From the NCBI GenBank assembly GCA_036320915.1, contig JAXBDG010000002.1, positions 1,426,001 through 1,490,000 on the forward strand: a DNA stretch of 64,000 nt, given 5' to 3'. Below, piece by piece: positions 1 to 13,600 of this stretch. The notes under the pieces were generated by a model. The model had not been told where the DNA came from. It saw only the letters and a list, made by a program, of their open reading frames with translations, and did not search any database. Position numbers and translations under genes: made by a program. Source of the DNA: Linnemannia elongata (taxonomy: Eukaryota; Mortierellomycota; Mortierellomycetes; Mortierellales; Mortierellaceae). Every line of letters starts with the position of its first letter. Within the stretch, counting starts at the first letter, position 1.

Positions 1-3000
1 CTTCTTGTACTCTGTAATCGTCGACAGAAGATGCAAATGGACCGAGCGCAACTTGTCCATCTCAGCCGAGATCAGCGCATGTCGATCCAGCTCAGAGCCA
101 CCGGCCAGGGATCCGCGGTCAGAGTACTCGTAGCTAGCCCGGGAGGGTGGTGTCGAGAAGTTTTCCTCGTCGTTTTCGGACAGTGTTGGTGGAGAGGAGA
201 CCCGACGAAGGACTGAAGCTCGCTCAGCACGAGAGATCGATAGAGACCGCGAGACAGAGTCTCGATCACCACCGGTCTTGGATCCTCCTCCATTACCGCC
301 AGCGTTTCCATCGTTGACGCTGTTGACAAGAGTACCAGTGCTGTCTCCATTACTCTCTACCTGACCAAGTCCTGATCCACCCAACGCAGTCGAGTACCGG
401 GAAGATGTTGCCAAGGCACGGCTCTGGATTGAGCTCTTGCGGGCGGTATCGGCGCTCGAGATTGACCCCTCATCGTCGTCATCCAAGATCTTGTTCAACC
501 CACCCCCAGTAATCTTGACCTCCCCGACAATCTCCCACACCTTCTCGACCTCAGCCTTGCGGTGCTGGATCAATCGATCAAGTTCCTGTTGGAGACTCCG
601 GAGCTGGTTCCTGAGGGTGCCGACCTCATCATAAAGACCTGCGATCTGGTCGTTCAAGTTCGACAGTTCTTGATCGGCCAGCACCAACGAGGCCCTGGAC
701 TCTGCTAGCGACGTCTTGAGGCTGACGATCTGGTGCGTCGTCGTCATCTGGAGGGCATAGAGAGTCGAGCACAGAGACTGAATAAACAACTTGTGGTCGC
801 TAATTGAGCACGACTGGGTGTAATGGTCGATAGACGCCGTCGACAGTCTCGAATCGATCGCCTCCTGGTCATCACCCTCATCCACAACACTGCAAGAGTT
901 CCTCCACAACTGCGAGCTCGCCCTCTCAGCATTCGCATTATCCTCTTCTGCCGCCATCTCAGCCGCCAGCTCCATCCCCTGTGCGACCGCAGCCGCAATA
1001 GCCTCTCTTCGTTTCTCTGTCGCTGCATCCTCTGGTTGAGACCCCTCGAGTTTGACCAGCAAACCCCTCAGCAGCTCCTGGGGCCCAATCTTGCGCATCA
1101 ACTCCCTAACACGGTCTAAGTCCTTGAGCTTCGACTGCTTCTCATCCCTGTAATCCTGCAGATCCTTCTTGAGCTTGTTGTAGTAAGTCGTCACAGACTC
1201 GGCCTGGTCCATGAGCTCATTGAGCTGGCTCTGGAGCTTGATCTGCTCCTTCATAAAGTTGGGCTGCGTATCAGCCTTGAAAGGCTGCGAGACAATCTTC
1301 TCGACATTCTCGTCGAGTTTCTTCTGGAGGCCGTCGAGGTAGAGACATTTGCGGTAGATCTGTTCCTTGGCCCGGGTGCATTCCTGAAGACGTGTATCGG
1401 CTTCTTCGGCATCCCGCGAGATCTCGGCCAGGTTTGCCATCAGGATCTCAAAGACCAGTTCGATTTCCTCAAGGCTTGGGAACTCTTCTTGTGGATTGCC
1501 GTTCTCGTCGATCGTGATGAAGAGGGGCTCATCCTGTGGGTTGTGGGGTGTCTTTGAGACAAAGACCTTGGTGGCGCGAGGACGGGTGACCAAAGAAGAC
1601 GATACGGTTGACGAGTTATTGCCATCTGTGCCTGCCCCACCAGCACCTCCAGCACCAGCACCGTTGGCACCGCCGCCGTTCTGCGAGTCCGAGTTGTCTG
1701 CTTCCGATTGTCGAATACCCTCGAGCTCAAGCATGGCTTGCTGCCACCTCTCCTTGAGACTATCATTTGCTAGCTCCAACCTCGCCGTCTGGGCTTTGGA
1801 CAGTTCCAACTCGTGCTTGAGAGTTGCCACCATGTCTTGCTCACCCTGGTCAGCCAACGGCTTGGAAGCGGACGCCTTGAGGACAAAGGACCAATCAGCC
1901 GTCACGGGTGCCGAAGAAGAGTCACCATGGCCGGCAACACTGGGGGTGACAATGCCACTTGCTATACGTTGTCGCTTGATCTGCTCATCCTCTTGGACCA
2001 TAATCTTGACCGCCAATTCGTCCACCAGCGTTTGGACCTGCTCTCCTTCCTCGGCACGACCCAAGATCTGCATCAGACTGTCGATCCGCTCCTCGCGAGA
2101 CTTGATCTCGCCATCAAAGGCCTTGGACTGCTCCTCAATCAAATCCGTCAGCTCGCTCACCAACAGATCACGCTCCTTGATATCGCACGTCTTGGACGAC
2201 AACTCCTGCTCGAGGAGTGATACCTTTTGCGAGAGGACTGCAATTGTGTGCATAGTGGGCTCTTCCTCTGTGGACGAGAGAATAGTGTGTGCTGTGTGGG
2301 TTGGAGAGGTCGGTCTTGGGATGGTAAGCTCCTTCTCCTCTTGTCCGACTTGGCTGTCCTGGCCCGCCTTGACGGTATCGATCGACAGCGCAGCTGGAGA
2401 AGCAAATACCATATTGGGCCGAGGGAGTCCATCGAGCTTGCCATCGGTATCGTCGATAAGGTGTTCCTCGTCCAAGGCGGTGGTCGCAAGAGACGACTTT
2501 TCATTGTTCTTCTTGATCAAAGCTGCCTTTGTCTTGGCCAACGTGATAGTGCTTCCGTTCCGAGTGCCCGACCAGGAACCGCCCATCGCACCATTGACCA
2601 ACCGACCCAAACTGACAAGTCCTCGACGCTTCTTCTCCTCCAGCTCTGTCTTGAGCCCCTCATTCTCAGCCTCGAGCTCCTCCAGCTGCTCAATCAGTCG
2701 GGTATAGATTCCGTACAAACCAGATACCTTGGACTTTTCAGAATCATACGATGTCAACACAGTCAGGTTCTGTCGCGTCATCTCGTCTAACTCCGTCTCG
2801 TAAAACGTAATCACGTCCTTGTACTGCTCCTCCGTAATCATAAGCAGCTCGTAGGTGCTCTCCAGTTCGAACTTGAGGTTCTCCAGACTCGATACCAGAT
2901 CTGCATTGTATTCTTCTTGCGACTGGACTTGACCGTTGGCGCCCTGGTTGTCGGGCGACCAGCCGAGAAGGATCTGGTCGGTGATATACTGGAGAGAAGT

Positions 3001-6000
3001 CTCGATTGAGACCGAGGTGTGGTTCTGGTAGTGCTCTAAGTTCTGAAGTACCTGGTTGAACTGGAAGTCAACCTCATGGAGTGTTTCGGGTAGGTTAAGG
3101 GGCTTCAAGATACTATCGCGGGCCTGGTACGTTGGGACCATCGCCTTCGTTGCTGACGACCCAGGCTCTGTCGATTCACCAGATGCTTGCTGCCTTCCGC
3201 CCTCTAGAAAAGCGTTGACAAGAAAATTAAGCGGGTTGTTAGTATACCGTAATAAAAAAAAACGAGGCACGACCTAATTGACAAAGAGAAAGAAGGGTGC
3301 AACTTACCAAGGATGCGCTTCATTTCCTCTGACTGCTCACCACGGACGACATCGAGAGGCTTCAGTCCCTTGGTGTTGCGTTGCTCGATATCAGCGCCCT
3401 CCTTCACAAGGACACGAACAACTTCTAACACTCCACCATACTCGACAGCAAAGTGCAGAGGCGTGTTTCCATGTCTGTCGGCAATGTTGACTAGGGACCC
3501 CAAACGCAACAACAGCCGACAGCAGTCTGCCAAGTGCTTGGACGCCCTCTGAATCTCCTCGGGGGATGCAGTCTTGACGGCGCCCGTGTCGATGAGAGTT
3601 CCATGTGGGTGACGAGGACCTGTCGACAGATCGTTTGAAGAAGTGGTCGATGCCGCAGAGGAACCCGGCTGTTCCTTTCCGTTGGGAGTCAAATGATTGG
3701 ACGTTGTCGATCCATTGGTGTCTGTACGGTAGCGGTTCTTCTTGCGATGCGCTCTCGACTCTTCAATGTTCGTCGCTATATTTGCACCGTTGGTGGGGGC
3801 AGCAGCAGCCATCGCCTGAGCATTGTGGGCTGCGGTTTGGGCATCATCCATGATGGGTGACAAGGCGTGTTCAAGAGAGAAGCGACAGAGATGGTGAAGT
3901 GCAGTACGTCCATAATGACTCTGAGCATTCATGTCTGCTCCCGCCTGATACAAAATCTTGACTGTTTCCATTGATGGCAAGGGTCGAGTCCTGAGGGCGT
4001 GGTGCAGTGGGGTTAGCCCTGTCTGGGGATCATGATGGTTGACAAGAGCCACATTCGGTGTTCCTCCACCGCTCCCTCCAGCAGCAGCCGACCTCCCATT
4101 CTCCTTCAGAGTAGGTGGGGACATCAAGAGCGACTGTAACGACATAAAGTCGCCCAATTTAATCGCCTCCAAGAGCGCAGTGTGGGTTGTCTTTTGGATA
4201 TGCTGAGCGAGGGCGATTTCTGCGGATGACTTTGGGCCAGAATTTGCTGTTGATGGGGTCGATTGTTGAAGGGTGAGGGTGCCGTCCTTGGATGTGATTG
4301 TCTGTGCAGCGGGCAGAGAAGAGAGGAGCGAGGACAGTTTGGAGTAGTAGAGGGGGTATCGGACTAGACTCTGCGAAAGAGCGTATGGCAAGGCGGTGTT
4401 GTTGGATCCATCGGCGGACCGATCGAGAGCTGAAACGGTAGTCCTTATGGGTTGAGGAGATTCGGGAGGAGTCAACAGATGCTATTATGAAAAGACGCGA
4501 TATAGAACCGTGTACCAAAAAAAAAAAAAAAAAAAAAAAAAGCATGATTAGGAACTACAACACTAAAGGCTTAATGCATAATTGCGCTTGGATACTCAAC
4601 TCAGCTCAGCAGGAAGCATGGTTATGCGACAGAGTCGTTAACACCTTTTCCCTTTGTTTTTGCATTGCTTTGCATCTTGCATTGTTTGCATAAAAAACTG
4701 TATCGTATGTGATCCTTTTCCTCATGACCTTGTCGCATCCAATTCTCCCACCCTCTTTCTTTGGTCTGGCCTTTGCGACAAACTACGACGAGAACTTACA
4801 AGAACTTCTGGTCGTTTGCACCGGAGGGTCTCCTCGAACATTTGGACGATTTCGGGATACATTTGGCCGTACTGGATCGATGACCATCCATTACTGTCTG
4901 TCTGATCGGGCGAAGCTCCATGCGCCAACAGCGTTGTCACCACTGCCATATGTCTATCTCTCGCTGTTATTATTTTTGGGAGAAGGGAATGAGGTTAGAA
5001 TCAAGAAAAGGGGTGTGAATTGGTGTAAAGATATCAAGAGAGTGAGAACCGAGAGACGGAGTGATAACTTACCGGCATACATCAGGGCAGTGGCTCCCTT
5101 CCTATCGGTAGCATCGACATCGACTTTACCAGCCTCGAGAAGACACTTGACGACGACCTCCTTTCCCAAGTAACTAGCGAGACAGAGTGGGGTGATACCC
5201 TTGATCTCATCCTGGGGTGCGTTGAGGGTCGAGAGAGTGATGGAGGGGTGGGGGAGGATGCAGTTGCGGAGGATGGAGAGGTGCGCGGGCGATGTTTGTG
5301 AGATGAGGGCCAGGTTGGCTGGGGTAATTGTCAGCGTGTCCAGTCCGTACACCGCACACAACAGTGGCGTCCTATTGTCCGTTCATTCATTCAGTGTTGT
5401 TGTATGTTAGTAAGTAGCTTCATGATGGCTTGCTTGCTTGCTTGCTTGTAAAAGCATTCAGGTACCCAAAAGTAAAGAAGAGCGCCTTCTTGATTCCCTT
5501 CCTTTGTGCTTTTGCTATCTCGCTGCTTTGTTTATCGCCGAATGCCTAACTCTGTTCAAGGGTTCAAGACACTGTGCCTTTTTTTGTATTTTTACTCCCC
5601 GAGTCTGCCTCCCTTTTTTTTTCAACTCTCTTTTCCTTTTCACGCTCTCTCCTTTTTACTTTTGTTTCGAGTGCACGCACACGCCTACTAAGACATATGT
5701 ACCCAGTCTAGTACAAATCTTTGTGTTCCTGGTTTTTTTTTTTTTTTTTTGCCTCCTTGATAGCTCTCACATCAATGCTCCCTCGCTCCTCTCCCTCAGT
5801 TCGTTCGTTCGTTTAACGACCATCTCGCCTTGTTTCCTGCCTTTTTTTTTCCCTCCCATATTTCCTTGTCGTTACACTCGTATGTTCTTTGCCGTAATTG
5901 CATTGTACCCCCATAGCACACACACACCCAATAAACAAAAAGCAAGCCCATCATCAGCAGTAACCTTAATCAAAAAAGCAAAGCAATGCATAAAAAAAAA

Positions 6001-6289
6001 ATACATACCGTCCACGCCCATCCTTCTTATTCAAATCAGCTCCCGCATCAATCAAACATTTCACAATATCCTCATTGCCATTCAACACCGCCAGATTCAA
6101 TGGTGTAGCACCATAGAGGATATCATCGGGTTCAAAGTTTTCGGCCTGACGACCCATGATCGGTTGGACGGCATAGGCAGATTGACGAGGGGAACAGGCA
6201 AAGGTCTGGTTGGGATCTTGGCCGGCTCGACAGAGTTCTTGGACGAGTCCGAGGTCGTTGGATGCTACTGCTGTTGCGAGGTTCATCAT
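1..6289 (-). CDS. Ankyrin-repeat plus coiled-coil protein (3' end off the window)
   Basis: Exons (minus strand) 6009-6289, 5073-5371, 4800-4957, 3308-4481 and 3203 down to the left edge; all junctions are GT-AG and keep frame. The N-terminal 600 or so residues hold ankyrin repeats (ATPLNLAVLNGNEDIVKCL, GITPLCLASYLGKEVVVKCL, GLTPLHHALRTR, YGRTALHHLCRF, GNTPLHFAVEYGG), split by a Ser/Thr/Asn-rich insert. From about residue 640 the protein is long heptad-rich coiled coil (for example SLENLKFELEST and LRNQLRSLQQELDRLIQ) with low-complexity Gly/Ser patches. The frame is still open at base 1, so more than 1,700 residues are encoded and the C-terminus is missing. The first intron (5372-6008) is unusually long at 637 nt and pyrimidine-rich. 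Ankyrin plus coiled coil suggests a scaffold or cytoskeleton-linked protein, but I do not recognise a named orthologue. There is no APSES domain, so it is not an Mbp1/Swi6 factor. The start is the first ATG in frame, MMNLATAV. Confidence 0.88.
4517..4541. repeat. A25 homopolymer inside an ankyrin-gene intron
   Basis: A run of 25 A on the plus strand lies in the third intron (4482-4799) of the minus-strand ankyrin gene. In the sense of that gene it is a T25 tract about 35 nt upstream of the acceptor at 4482-4483, so it can serve as a polypyrimidine tract. Confidence 0.9.
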
Positions 6290-7662
6290 GGCTGTTTGGT
6301 TGAATTAGAGGATGGGAGGAGGAGGAGGGAGACGTAACGAGTGTGGTCCGTGTTGAAAAAAAGAAGATAAAATAAAATAAGAGATGATTGGGTACTGATT
6401 TTTGCGGGTGTGAAATAGACTTCGCTCGTTGAGTGGGTGTTCAGGAACAAGGTATTACGGTAGTGAGACGAAAGGTCATTCAGAAAAAGAAAAAAAAAAA
6501 GGAATGAAGTGAAAAAGTAAATGCAAGTGGCACCAGAGGGTGATGGCCAAAACTTGGGTACGGGTATGGAGAATAAGTAAAGGAGAAAGGAGAGAAGTAA
6601 GGAAGGGTGTCTGCAACGTGCAAAGAGAGAGACAAAAATGAGGAGGAGAAAGAGTAAAGAGGAAAGAAAAGAGAAGAAAGAAGGGAGAGAGAGAGAGAGA
6701 AGAAAAGAAAAATGGGCGGCAAAATGAGAGAGTAATTGCTAGTAAAGGAAGAAGAAGAAGAAGCAGATGGAGAGTAGGAAGAGAAAGACGGAGGAAAAGC
6801 GCTCCTTCTACTTCTTTTCCTTTTGCTTGTTTGCTGCACCCTCGGACCATGTCTCTCTTTCGCTCAAGAAGAGCAACTTGCTTCTAGCCTGTTCAACGCA
6901 TGTGTGATTGAACAACAAAGAGAAAAACAGAGAAATGTGCCCGCCCGTTGCATTGGCTGAATCTTTCATCCTCTCACTTTAACCATTTCCCATTTTTTTT
7001 CAGGGATGGACAACACAAAATAATTGAGAGCCAACATCGCACAACTAACGACACTTCTGAGCTGAGCAAGGGGTCCTTTGTTTAGGAACGTATTCTACAC
7101 AGAAAAGAAAGGTAAGAAAGGTTCCATAACATAACCTCTCAATGCCATCCTCGGTCCAGTTTGAACACTCCTAATGAGAACGAGGGTGCCATCCCTCGCG
7201 CTGGCAAGTAGCCTCAGTAACCAGCGTCAACGACAAATCAAACAAAATGCATTTCTAATTAAGCATCCACAACTCGCAACCACCACCATACGCCCATCCA
7301 TGGCTTTGCACGATCGATCACATCCCATGGTCCCCTACCCTGCCTTGCATTTCTCCTTGTTCTATTTTGTTTATTTTCAGGGGGTTAAACTTCAATGCAT
7401 CCTCCGATAAGGAAGGGGACTGAATGTATGAAACCCCCTTGTTTTGTGTCCTTGGTCTCTCTTCTTTTCTTCCCTCTTTACCCCCCTTCTTTTTTTTGTT
7501 TGGCAACTTCCACCATGCATCCTCCTGTACACCCCCTAGCCCCAGTTCATCTCGTTTCCCACCGCTCGCTAATTTTCACCTCACTGGCTCTTTCTAAAAA
7601 CAATATATGCGTTTACTTCTCTATTTCTCTATTTTCAGTAGCTTTTTCTCACCTCCCTAGTT
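6290..7662. other. Intergenic: ankyrin-gene 5' region and VWA8 3' region
   Basis: About 1.4 kb between two minus-strand genes. 6480-6840 is strongly GA-rich on the plus strand (CT-rich in the sense of the ankyrin gene), as is common for fungal leaders and core promoters. The ORFs there are low-complexity Ser/Phe/Leu strings produced by this bias. I see no gene, tRNA or repeat. Confidence 0.6.
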
Positions 7663-10600
7663 TTACTTGATCATGGAGGACAAGAAGATTGACTTGATGA
7701 TCTGGGGCAAGTCCTTGGTATCCAGACACACATGGGCATGCGAACCCAACGCGTCCTTCAGCTTATCCGCCTGGTCCGCCAACGATCCAATGAAAATCAT
7801 GGACGATGTCACCCTATCATCTGAGCGAAGGACTATAATCATAGGTTCAAAGAAATGAATTGTCAGTTTGCGTGGTTCTCCCGTTCTTCAGCGCGATACA
7901 TGAAAGAACAGGATTGAGAAAAGAAACTTACTGCGAGCAAGGTCTTCAGGCTTGATGTTATACTGCCCAATATTGGCATCCGACAGCACAACAACAATAT
8001 AATCATCCGCGTCATCCTTGACAATCTCCCTCATCGCCATCGAGGTTGCAGACAGAGTATTATCACCCGAGAGACAGTACTGCGAATGGGCACTCATTTG
8101 GGAGATGACCTTGAAGACGTCCTTTTCGGTCTTTGGGTATTTTCCTTCCTTGACGAACTCAAGGTTGGGAGAGTCGCCCGAGTGGCCGATGATAGAGTAT
8201 GCGAACTTGTGCTCAAAGTTCCTGAATGACTCCATGATCACTGAAAAAAGAGGGCGAAGGTTTTTGAAAGAAGGTAAAAAGAGTTAGCAAAAATAATATA
8301 AATGCTCCGCGTTTTTACAACGGCACATTAGAACAGCAAAAAAAAAAAAAAAAGAACTTACTGAGTGCGACTTCCATGGACCGCTCAAGGCGTCTGTCAT
8401 GGTTGTTGAACCGGAACATGGACGCAGAGAGATCGAACACAAAGTACATCTTCTTGGGCTTCTGTTGGAAACCCATCTCCGGATCCTGGTCTCCTCTCAG
8501 CTTATAAATGTTGTGGTCTCCTGTCAAACCCTCAATCAACTTGGTATCATCCAAATCTCCCGAGCTCTGGTTCTTGAGCCAAACACGTTCCTTGTTCTTG
8601 GCTTCAATACCCTCCAAAATCACACGGAGCTCACGGATCTCGCGCTGGACGTTCTCCATATAGGCCATGTAGATCTTGGCATCAGCCGCCGTCATGTCCA
8701 TAGATGCCAGGTGCTTGCGCATCGTCATGTTGTGCATCTCGATCTGGGCGTCCGACACCAATTTTGGTGGAGGGGCGCTCGTGCGGATATCGAGCTTGGA
8801 GACGTCGTCAAAGTTGGGCTTGCGGCCGTCCTTAGGGGCGCCGTCACGGGTTCCAGATCCAGACCCGGATCCGTTACCGTCACCATCGCCACTGCCATCG
8901 CCTTCGCCGCTTCCGCCGCCGCCACCACCACCGCTTCCTCCTCCTCCACCGCCGCCGCCACCGCTGCCTGATTCGCCGCTGGATGCATCTTCCATACCAG
9001 GAGGCAAATCACCATCTCCGCCCTCGCTAACAGCAATGACTTTGCCGTCGGGGCCGACTAACTCACCGTCAGCATTGACATAACGACCCTGCTCATCCTT
9101 GTAGAGGATAGACAAAGTGCGCGAGTCAAGTGTACCGACCAGCTTCTTCCAAGTGCTGGCAGACTGGAACAGATCAGCAGCGTCTACTTGCCAGACACGG
9201 ACAAATCCAGAGTTGTCCATCGTCAACAGGGAGCCATCCTCGAGTTCGGCCATTGAGGCAACGACGCGATCCTGCTGGAGTCCCTTGAATCCAGTGATGG
9301 GGGCGTCGGTGCGGAGGGTGCTGGTCACTGGGATAGACAGGGGGACCAACAGACGCCAGATACGGCGTTCAGAGGGCGAGAACAACTCCAAATGACCCTC
9401 ACTCTTTCCGCTCTATTATTTACATGTAATCAATTCATAGCACACATTGTTAGCCAAACTAGTGTGTTACATGTACAACCAACAACTTTGTCAACAAATG
9501 TAATATAACTTACGGGAGAAGGAATGATCTTGGCCATCTGCTGGGTCTTTCTCATATACAAGCTAGAGCTCTGGAGGTTAGAGTACATGTTCCTGATGTT
9601 GTCATCCGAGATGGGACGCATGTACGAGAACACATCCATGGCGGCCTGAGGATCCTCAGCCAAAATGTGCTCCATGTTCTTGGTCAACGCCATCACCACA
9701 CTGTCGTTCGTTGTGTGCATCATACGGAGGTTCTCGCTATACATGATAGGAAAAGAATAACATGTCAGTACAAAACTATTGATGAAAAACGTATCTTGTC
9801 ATACAACAGGGTTAGCCATATCAAAAAAAGGCAAACTTACGTATTGTTAGTGCCGGGCTCGACGACGGCCTCAGAGACATAAGTCAAGCGGTGCTTAGCC
9901 TTGGCGCCAAGTCCAGTGATAGAAACATGCTGGAGACGATCAGGCATGGGCACATCCGCCGTCGAGGCATATACCAAGTGGTAATCACCCTGCTGACAGT
10001 CCTTGACCAACCACAGCCTGGGATCAATCATATGGAAAGCCGAAATCTGTACAGGCAGCTCAACAATGTACTGGGTGCCCGTGTTGAAATCGACCACAAC
10101 AATGTTGGCACGGCTCTCCTGGAAGAAGGCAATGTATCCGAGATGAGCCTGAGACTTGTCCATCAACGAGCCAACGGGTGCCAAGCCGTTCAGCATCACA
10201 GAGACGATCGAGTCCTTGTCAGTGTCGAGTGAGAGGAACGAGTTGTCCGAAGGATTGTGCATACACAAGAAGCGGCCTCCAGCACGGGTCTTGACCAAAG
10301 CCAACTTCAGTCTTGGGGGCGCCTTCTGGAGAGGGAAGTACTCGTACATGTCGGCGCTTCGGACGGTGCGGTGAGCGGCATCGACATAGTGAAGCGTCAC
10401 AGGGTTGGTCGTGATGGCGTAGAGGATACCCTTCTCGGTCGAGATAATATCCAAAGCCTCACCGCGGGTAGGGATCTTAAAGTGATACAGCTGCTCCGAG
10501 AAGACAACCGAACGACCCTCAGACCGCTCCAAGTCGCGAGGGGTACCGGCAGTGACAGTCCAGCCGCCACGGAAGACGATAGGCTGAGACTTGACGTTAC

Positions 10601-13600
10601 ACTCAATAGGGCGTTCATGCTCGGCCTTCTTCCACGTCTCGGTCAGGATGGGCTCGCTGACCTCGATCTGACGGCCCAGCTGAATGGTGAACTCAGACTC
10701 GAGTCCAACGGGGATACCGTGCTTCTGGAAAGTCTCGATCAACATCTCCTTCGAATCAGCATCGTACTGGTCAAAGTCAAAGACGTTCTGGAGAATACGC
10801 GAGATACCTTCCTCGGGGTAGATCTGCATATGCTTGACAACATTGACCAACTCACGAGTCGAGTAAGGGTACGAGAGCAAGCCCTCATCTACAAGGACAC
10901 GGAGATCCTCAAAGGCGGCAGTCAACTTCAACAGAAGCTCCTCAGGGACATCAGGTCCGTACTTGCGGAGCAAGAACATCTCCGATTCAGCATCGGGATT
11001 GTCAACAGCGTGACAACTGAAGACATCTCCGACCTCTCTGAAGAAGTCATTTCCGAGGAAGGGGAAGCCAGGTCGGTTGGCCAGGACCATCATCCGGAAG
11101 TCACGATGGATCACAATCTCCTCCTCGTCAGAGCCCTCGGTGGGCTTGGAAACAATGCGACGACCATCGCTGAGAACCATTTGTCCATCCTCAAGCAAGT
11201 TACGGATGACACTGGTGACATAGGTGGGGGCTTTGTCAGCCTCGTCAATCACTAGGATGTATCCATCACGAACAGCCTTGACAAGAGGCGAATCGTCGTA
11301 CTGGAGAACACCATCGACGATCGAGGGGGTGGCGGTCAAACTCTGGACAGTGGTATCACGATGCAGCTGAATGTACTCGCGAGGAAGTCTGAGAAGCTGG
11401 AGGAAGTAGTCTGCAAGCTTGTTCTTTCCGACACCCTGGTTACCAATGAGGAGCAAGTGCTCGCCCAGCTGGAAGTCCTTGAGCATCTCCATCAAGATCT
11501 CGGTCTGCTTGGGGTTCTCGTGGAAGACGATGTTGGGGATAAGGACCGGGTTGGAATCCTGACGAACGCGTTCCTCGATAGCACCGATGCGGAGGGCCTG
11601 AGGGTTCTCTCTACTAGGAAGCACTTGAATCGAAAGCTAATGAACAGATAAATTTTGGTGGCGTTAGTCAGCTTGAGTTTCATCTTTGGGTGTAGCATCA
11701 ATGTGTATATCGCGAAGGACAGTGGGGAATGTCATACCTCGTTGGCCTTGTAGGACTTGACCTTGGGGCTGATGCCGTTGTGGGCAAGGAGCTGGTTCAA
11801 GGCATCCTTGGCAATCGATGGCAAGAAGCGCGAGAGCGAAACCTTGTGAACAGCCTCATGAAGACTCTCGTCAGGGAACACCGCCAACCGACGACAAATA
11901 CGGATCAATTGACTATCATATATACAAAGCAATTGTGCCGGTCAGAGTGTGGACTTGCGATCGTTAAAGAGGAACATGCGGAAGAAAATATTTCGGATCT
12001 CTTACCGAGTCGACATGGCCGAAGAAAGGGTCTTGATGGTCTCGTCTGGCGAGTTGCGGAGGTGGTTTGCGAACTTGAGCAACAAATCCAAACTCTCAGG
12101 TTGCACACCGGGTGAGACTGTCTGAAGCAACAACGTCTCTTCCTGAAGAGAAAGGGGGCGGACGGTGACAAACTGGAACATGCTGACAATCTCGGGAGCC
12201 AACCAAGATCCAGGTTTGCCACCCTCGGTACCGTTCGAGACAGGTCTGGCCAAAGCAACAATGCGGAAGGAAGGCGAGATACGCAACAGTCCCTTCTTCT
12301 CCATCTGCTCCTGGCTCCATCCATGCTTAGCCTGGAGTTGATCATAGTGGTTAGGTCTCAATAGCTTGCGACCATCGGGCATAGCGGTCTCACGCTCATG
12401 GATCAACCTCTGGAGCGAAACCATGGTACCAAAAGAAAGCGTATCGACACCATCCATCACAGCCAAAGCACCCGACATGGCAGCCTTGACCAAGGCAGAG
12501 TTCTCCCAGATGGTGTCTCCCGAGAAGGTGGTGCTGCGACGCTGAAGCAAATCACGAGACGACATGTCCTTGTACAGAGGAATGAACTCGACCTTGTAAC
12601 CCAGGTTCTTTCCAAAGTGGCGCATCAGAGCACTCTTGCCGACACCCTTAGATCCAATCATGCAGAAATCGCCTACAGCATGGGCCAAGAGCATGCTGAC
12701 CAGAGTCGACACGTGGTACGGGGTCTCAACAAAGTACTCGGCGGGCTCAAAGGGATAAGGTCCGCAGTGAAGGTCGACAGTCGTTTGCTTGCCGGAGGTA
12801 TGCTCAAAGGTTGCACGGGCGGTCGTGGGTCCAGCACGCTCGATCCTGGCAATCTTGTACGTCGAGTCGCATTGGCGGATAATGTTGCCCTCATCTTGAT
12901 CAAAGCCCTCCTCCTCACGTCCAAGGCCCAAAACCCCGAATCGCTGGTAGGTCGACTCGATCAGACTGCGCTGCTCTGCCTCACAAGTAGGGAGCAAAGA
13001 CCAAGGGTAAACCAAATCCAACAAGAAGCGAGGCTGGGTATCGGGGAAGAGGTTCAAAAGCTTGATAGCGCTCTCGATCGAGACTGGGAACTCGGGGATG
13101 GTGACGTTGCTGACCATCGAAGCAGAAGTCGAAGAGTCCGCTCCCACGTTCAGGTAGTGCTGAGAACCTAAAACCATGGCAACCGAGATCAGGCGCTCCA
13201 TCATATCCTGAGGCACGTTGGGTCCAAGAGCGCGAAGTTGTTGCATCTGCGACTCGAATCCTGGCGCCTTGACATCACGCGACTGGAAACGAGAACGAAG
13301 TGGGGGATCGAGAGGATGTCCAACATATTGAGGGACAGGCAAGCCGAGAGCGATGACTGTGAAGGTATCGCTGACCTTGACCAACTTGTGCTTCTCCATC
13401 GTCTCCAGAGCAGTCTGACCGCCCTCCTTGACGAGCATGTCAAAACGCTTAGGGTGGACAAGGAAGCGACCATCCTCAAGAGCCATTTCTCTGTTCTCCA
13501 GCAAGTTGTTGAGGACAGGCAAGACGTTACGTTCGGCCTTTTCGATACCATCCAGAATCAAGATCCTGCCTTCGGTTGCAGCGCGGACACAGGCCTGGTC

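Noticed and set aside
1496..2707. 403-codon plus-strand ORF
   Set aside because: It is antisense to the coiled-coil part of the ankyrin gene, whose frame has clear heptads; the antisense text is Ser/Leu low complexity.
1..6289. Ankyrin gene as an Mbp1/Swi6-type cell-cycle factor
   Set aside because: No KilA-N/APSES domain, and the coiled coil is far too long.
5438..6337. 299-codon plus-strand ORF rich in Phe/Leu
   Set aside because: Lies over the first intron and first exon of the ankyrin gene on the other strand; composition is due to CT-rich DNA.
10257..11255. 332-codon plus-strand ORF
   Set aside because: Antisense shadow of the third AAA module of VWA8.
12398..13171. 257-codon plus-strand ORF
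   Set aside because: Antisense shadow of VWA8 module 2.
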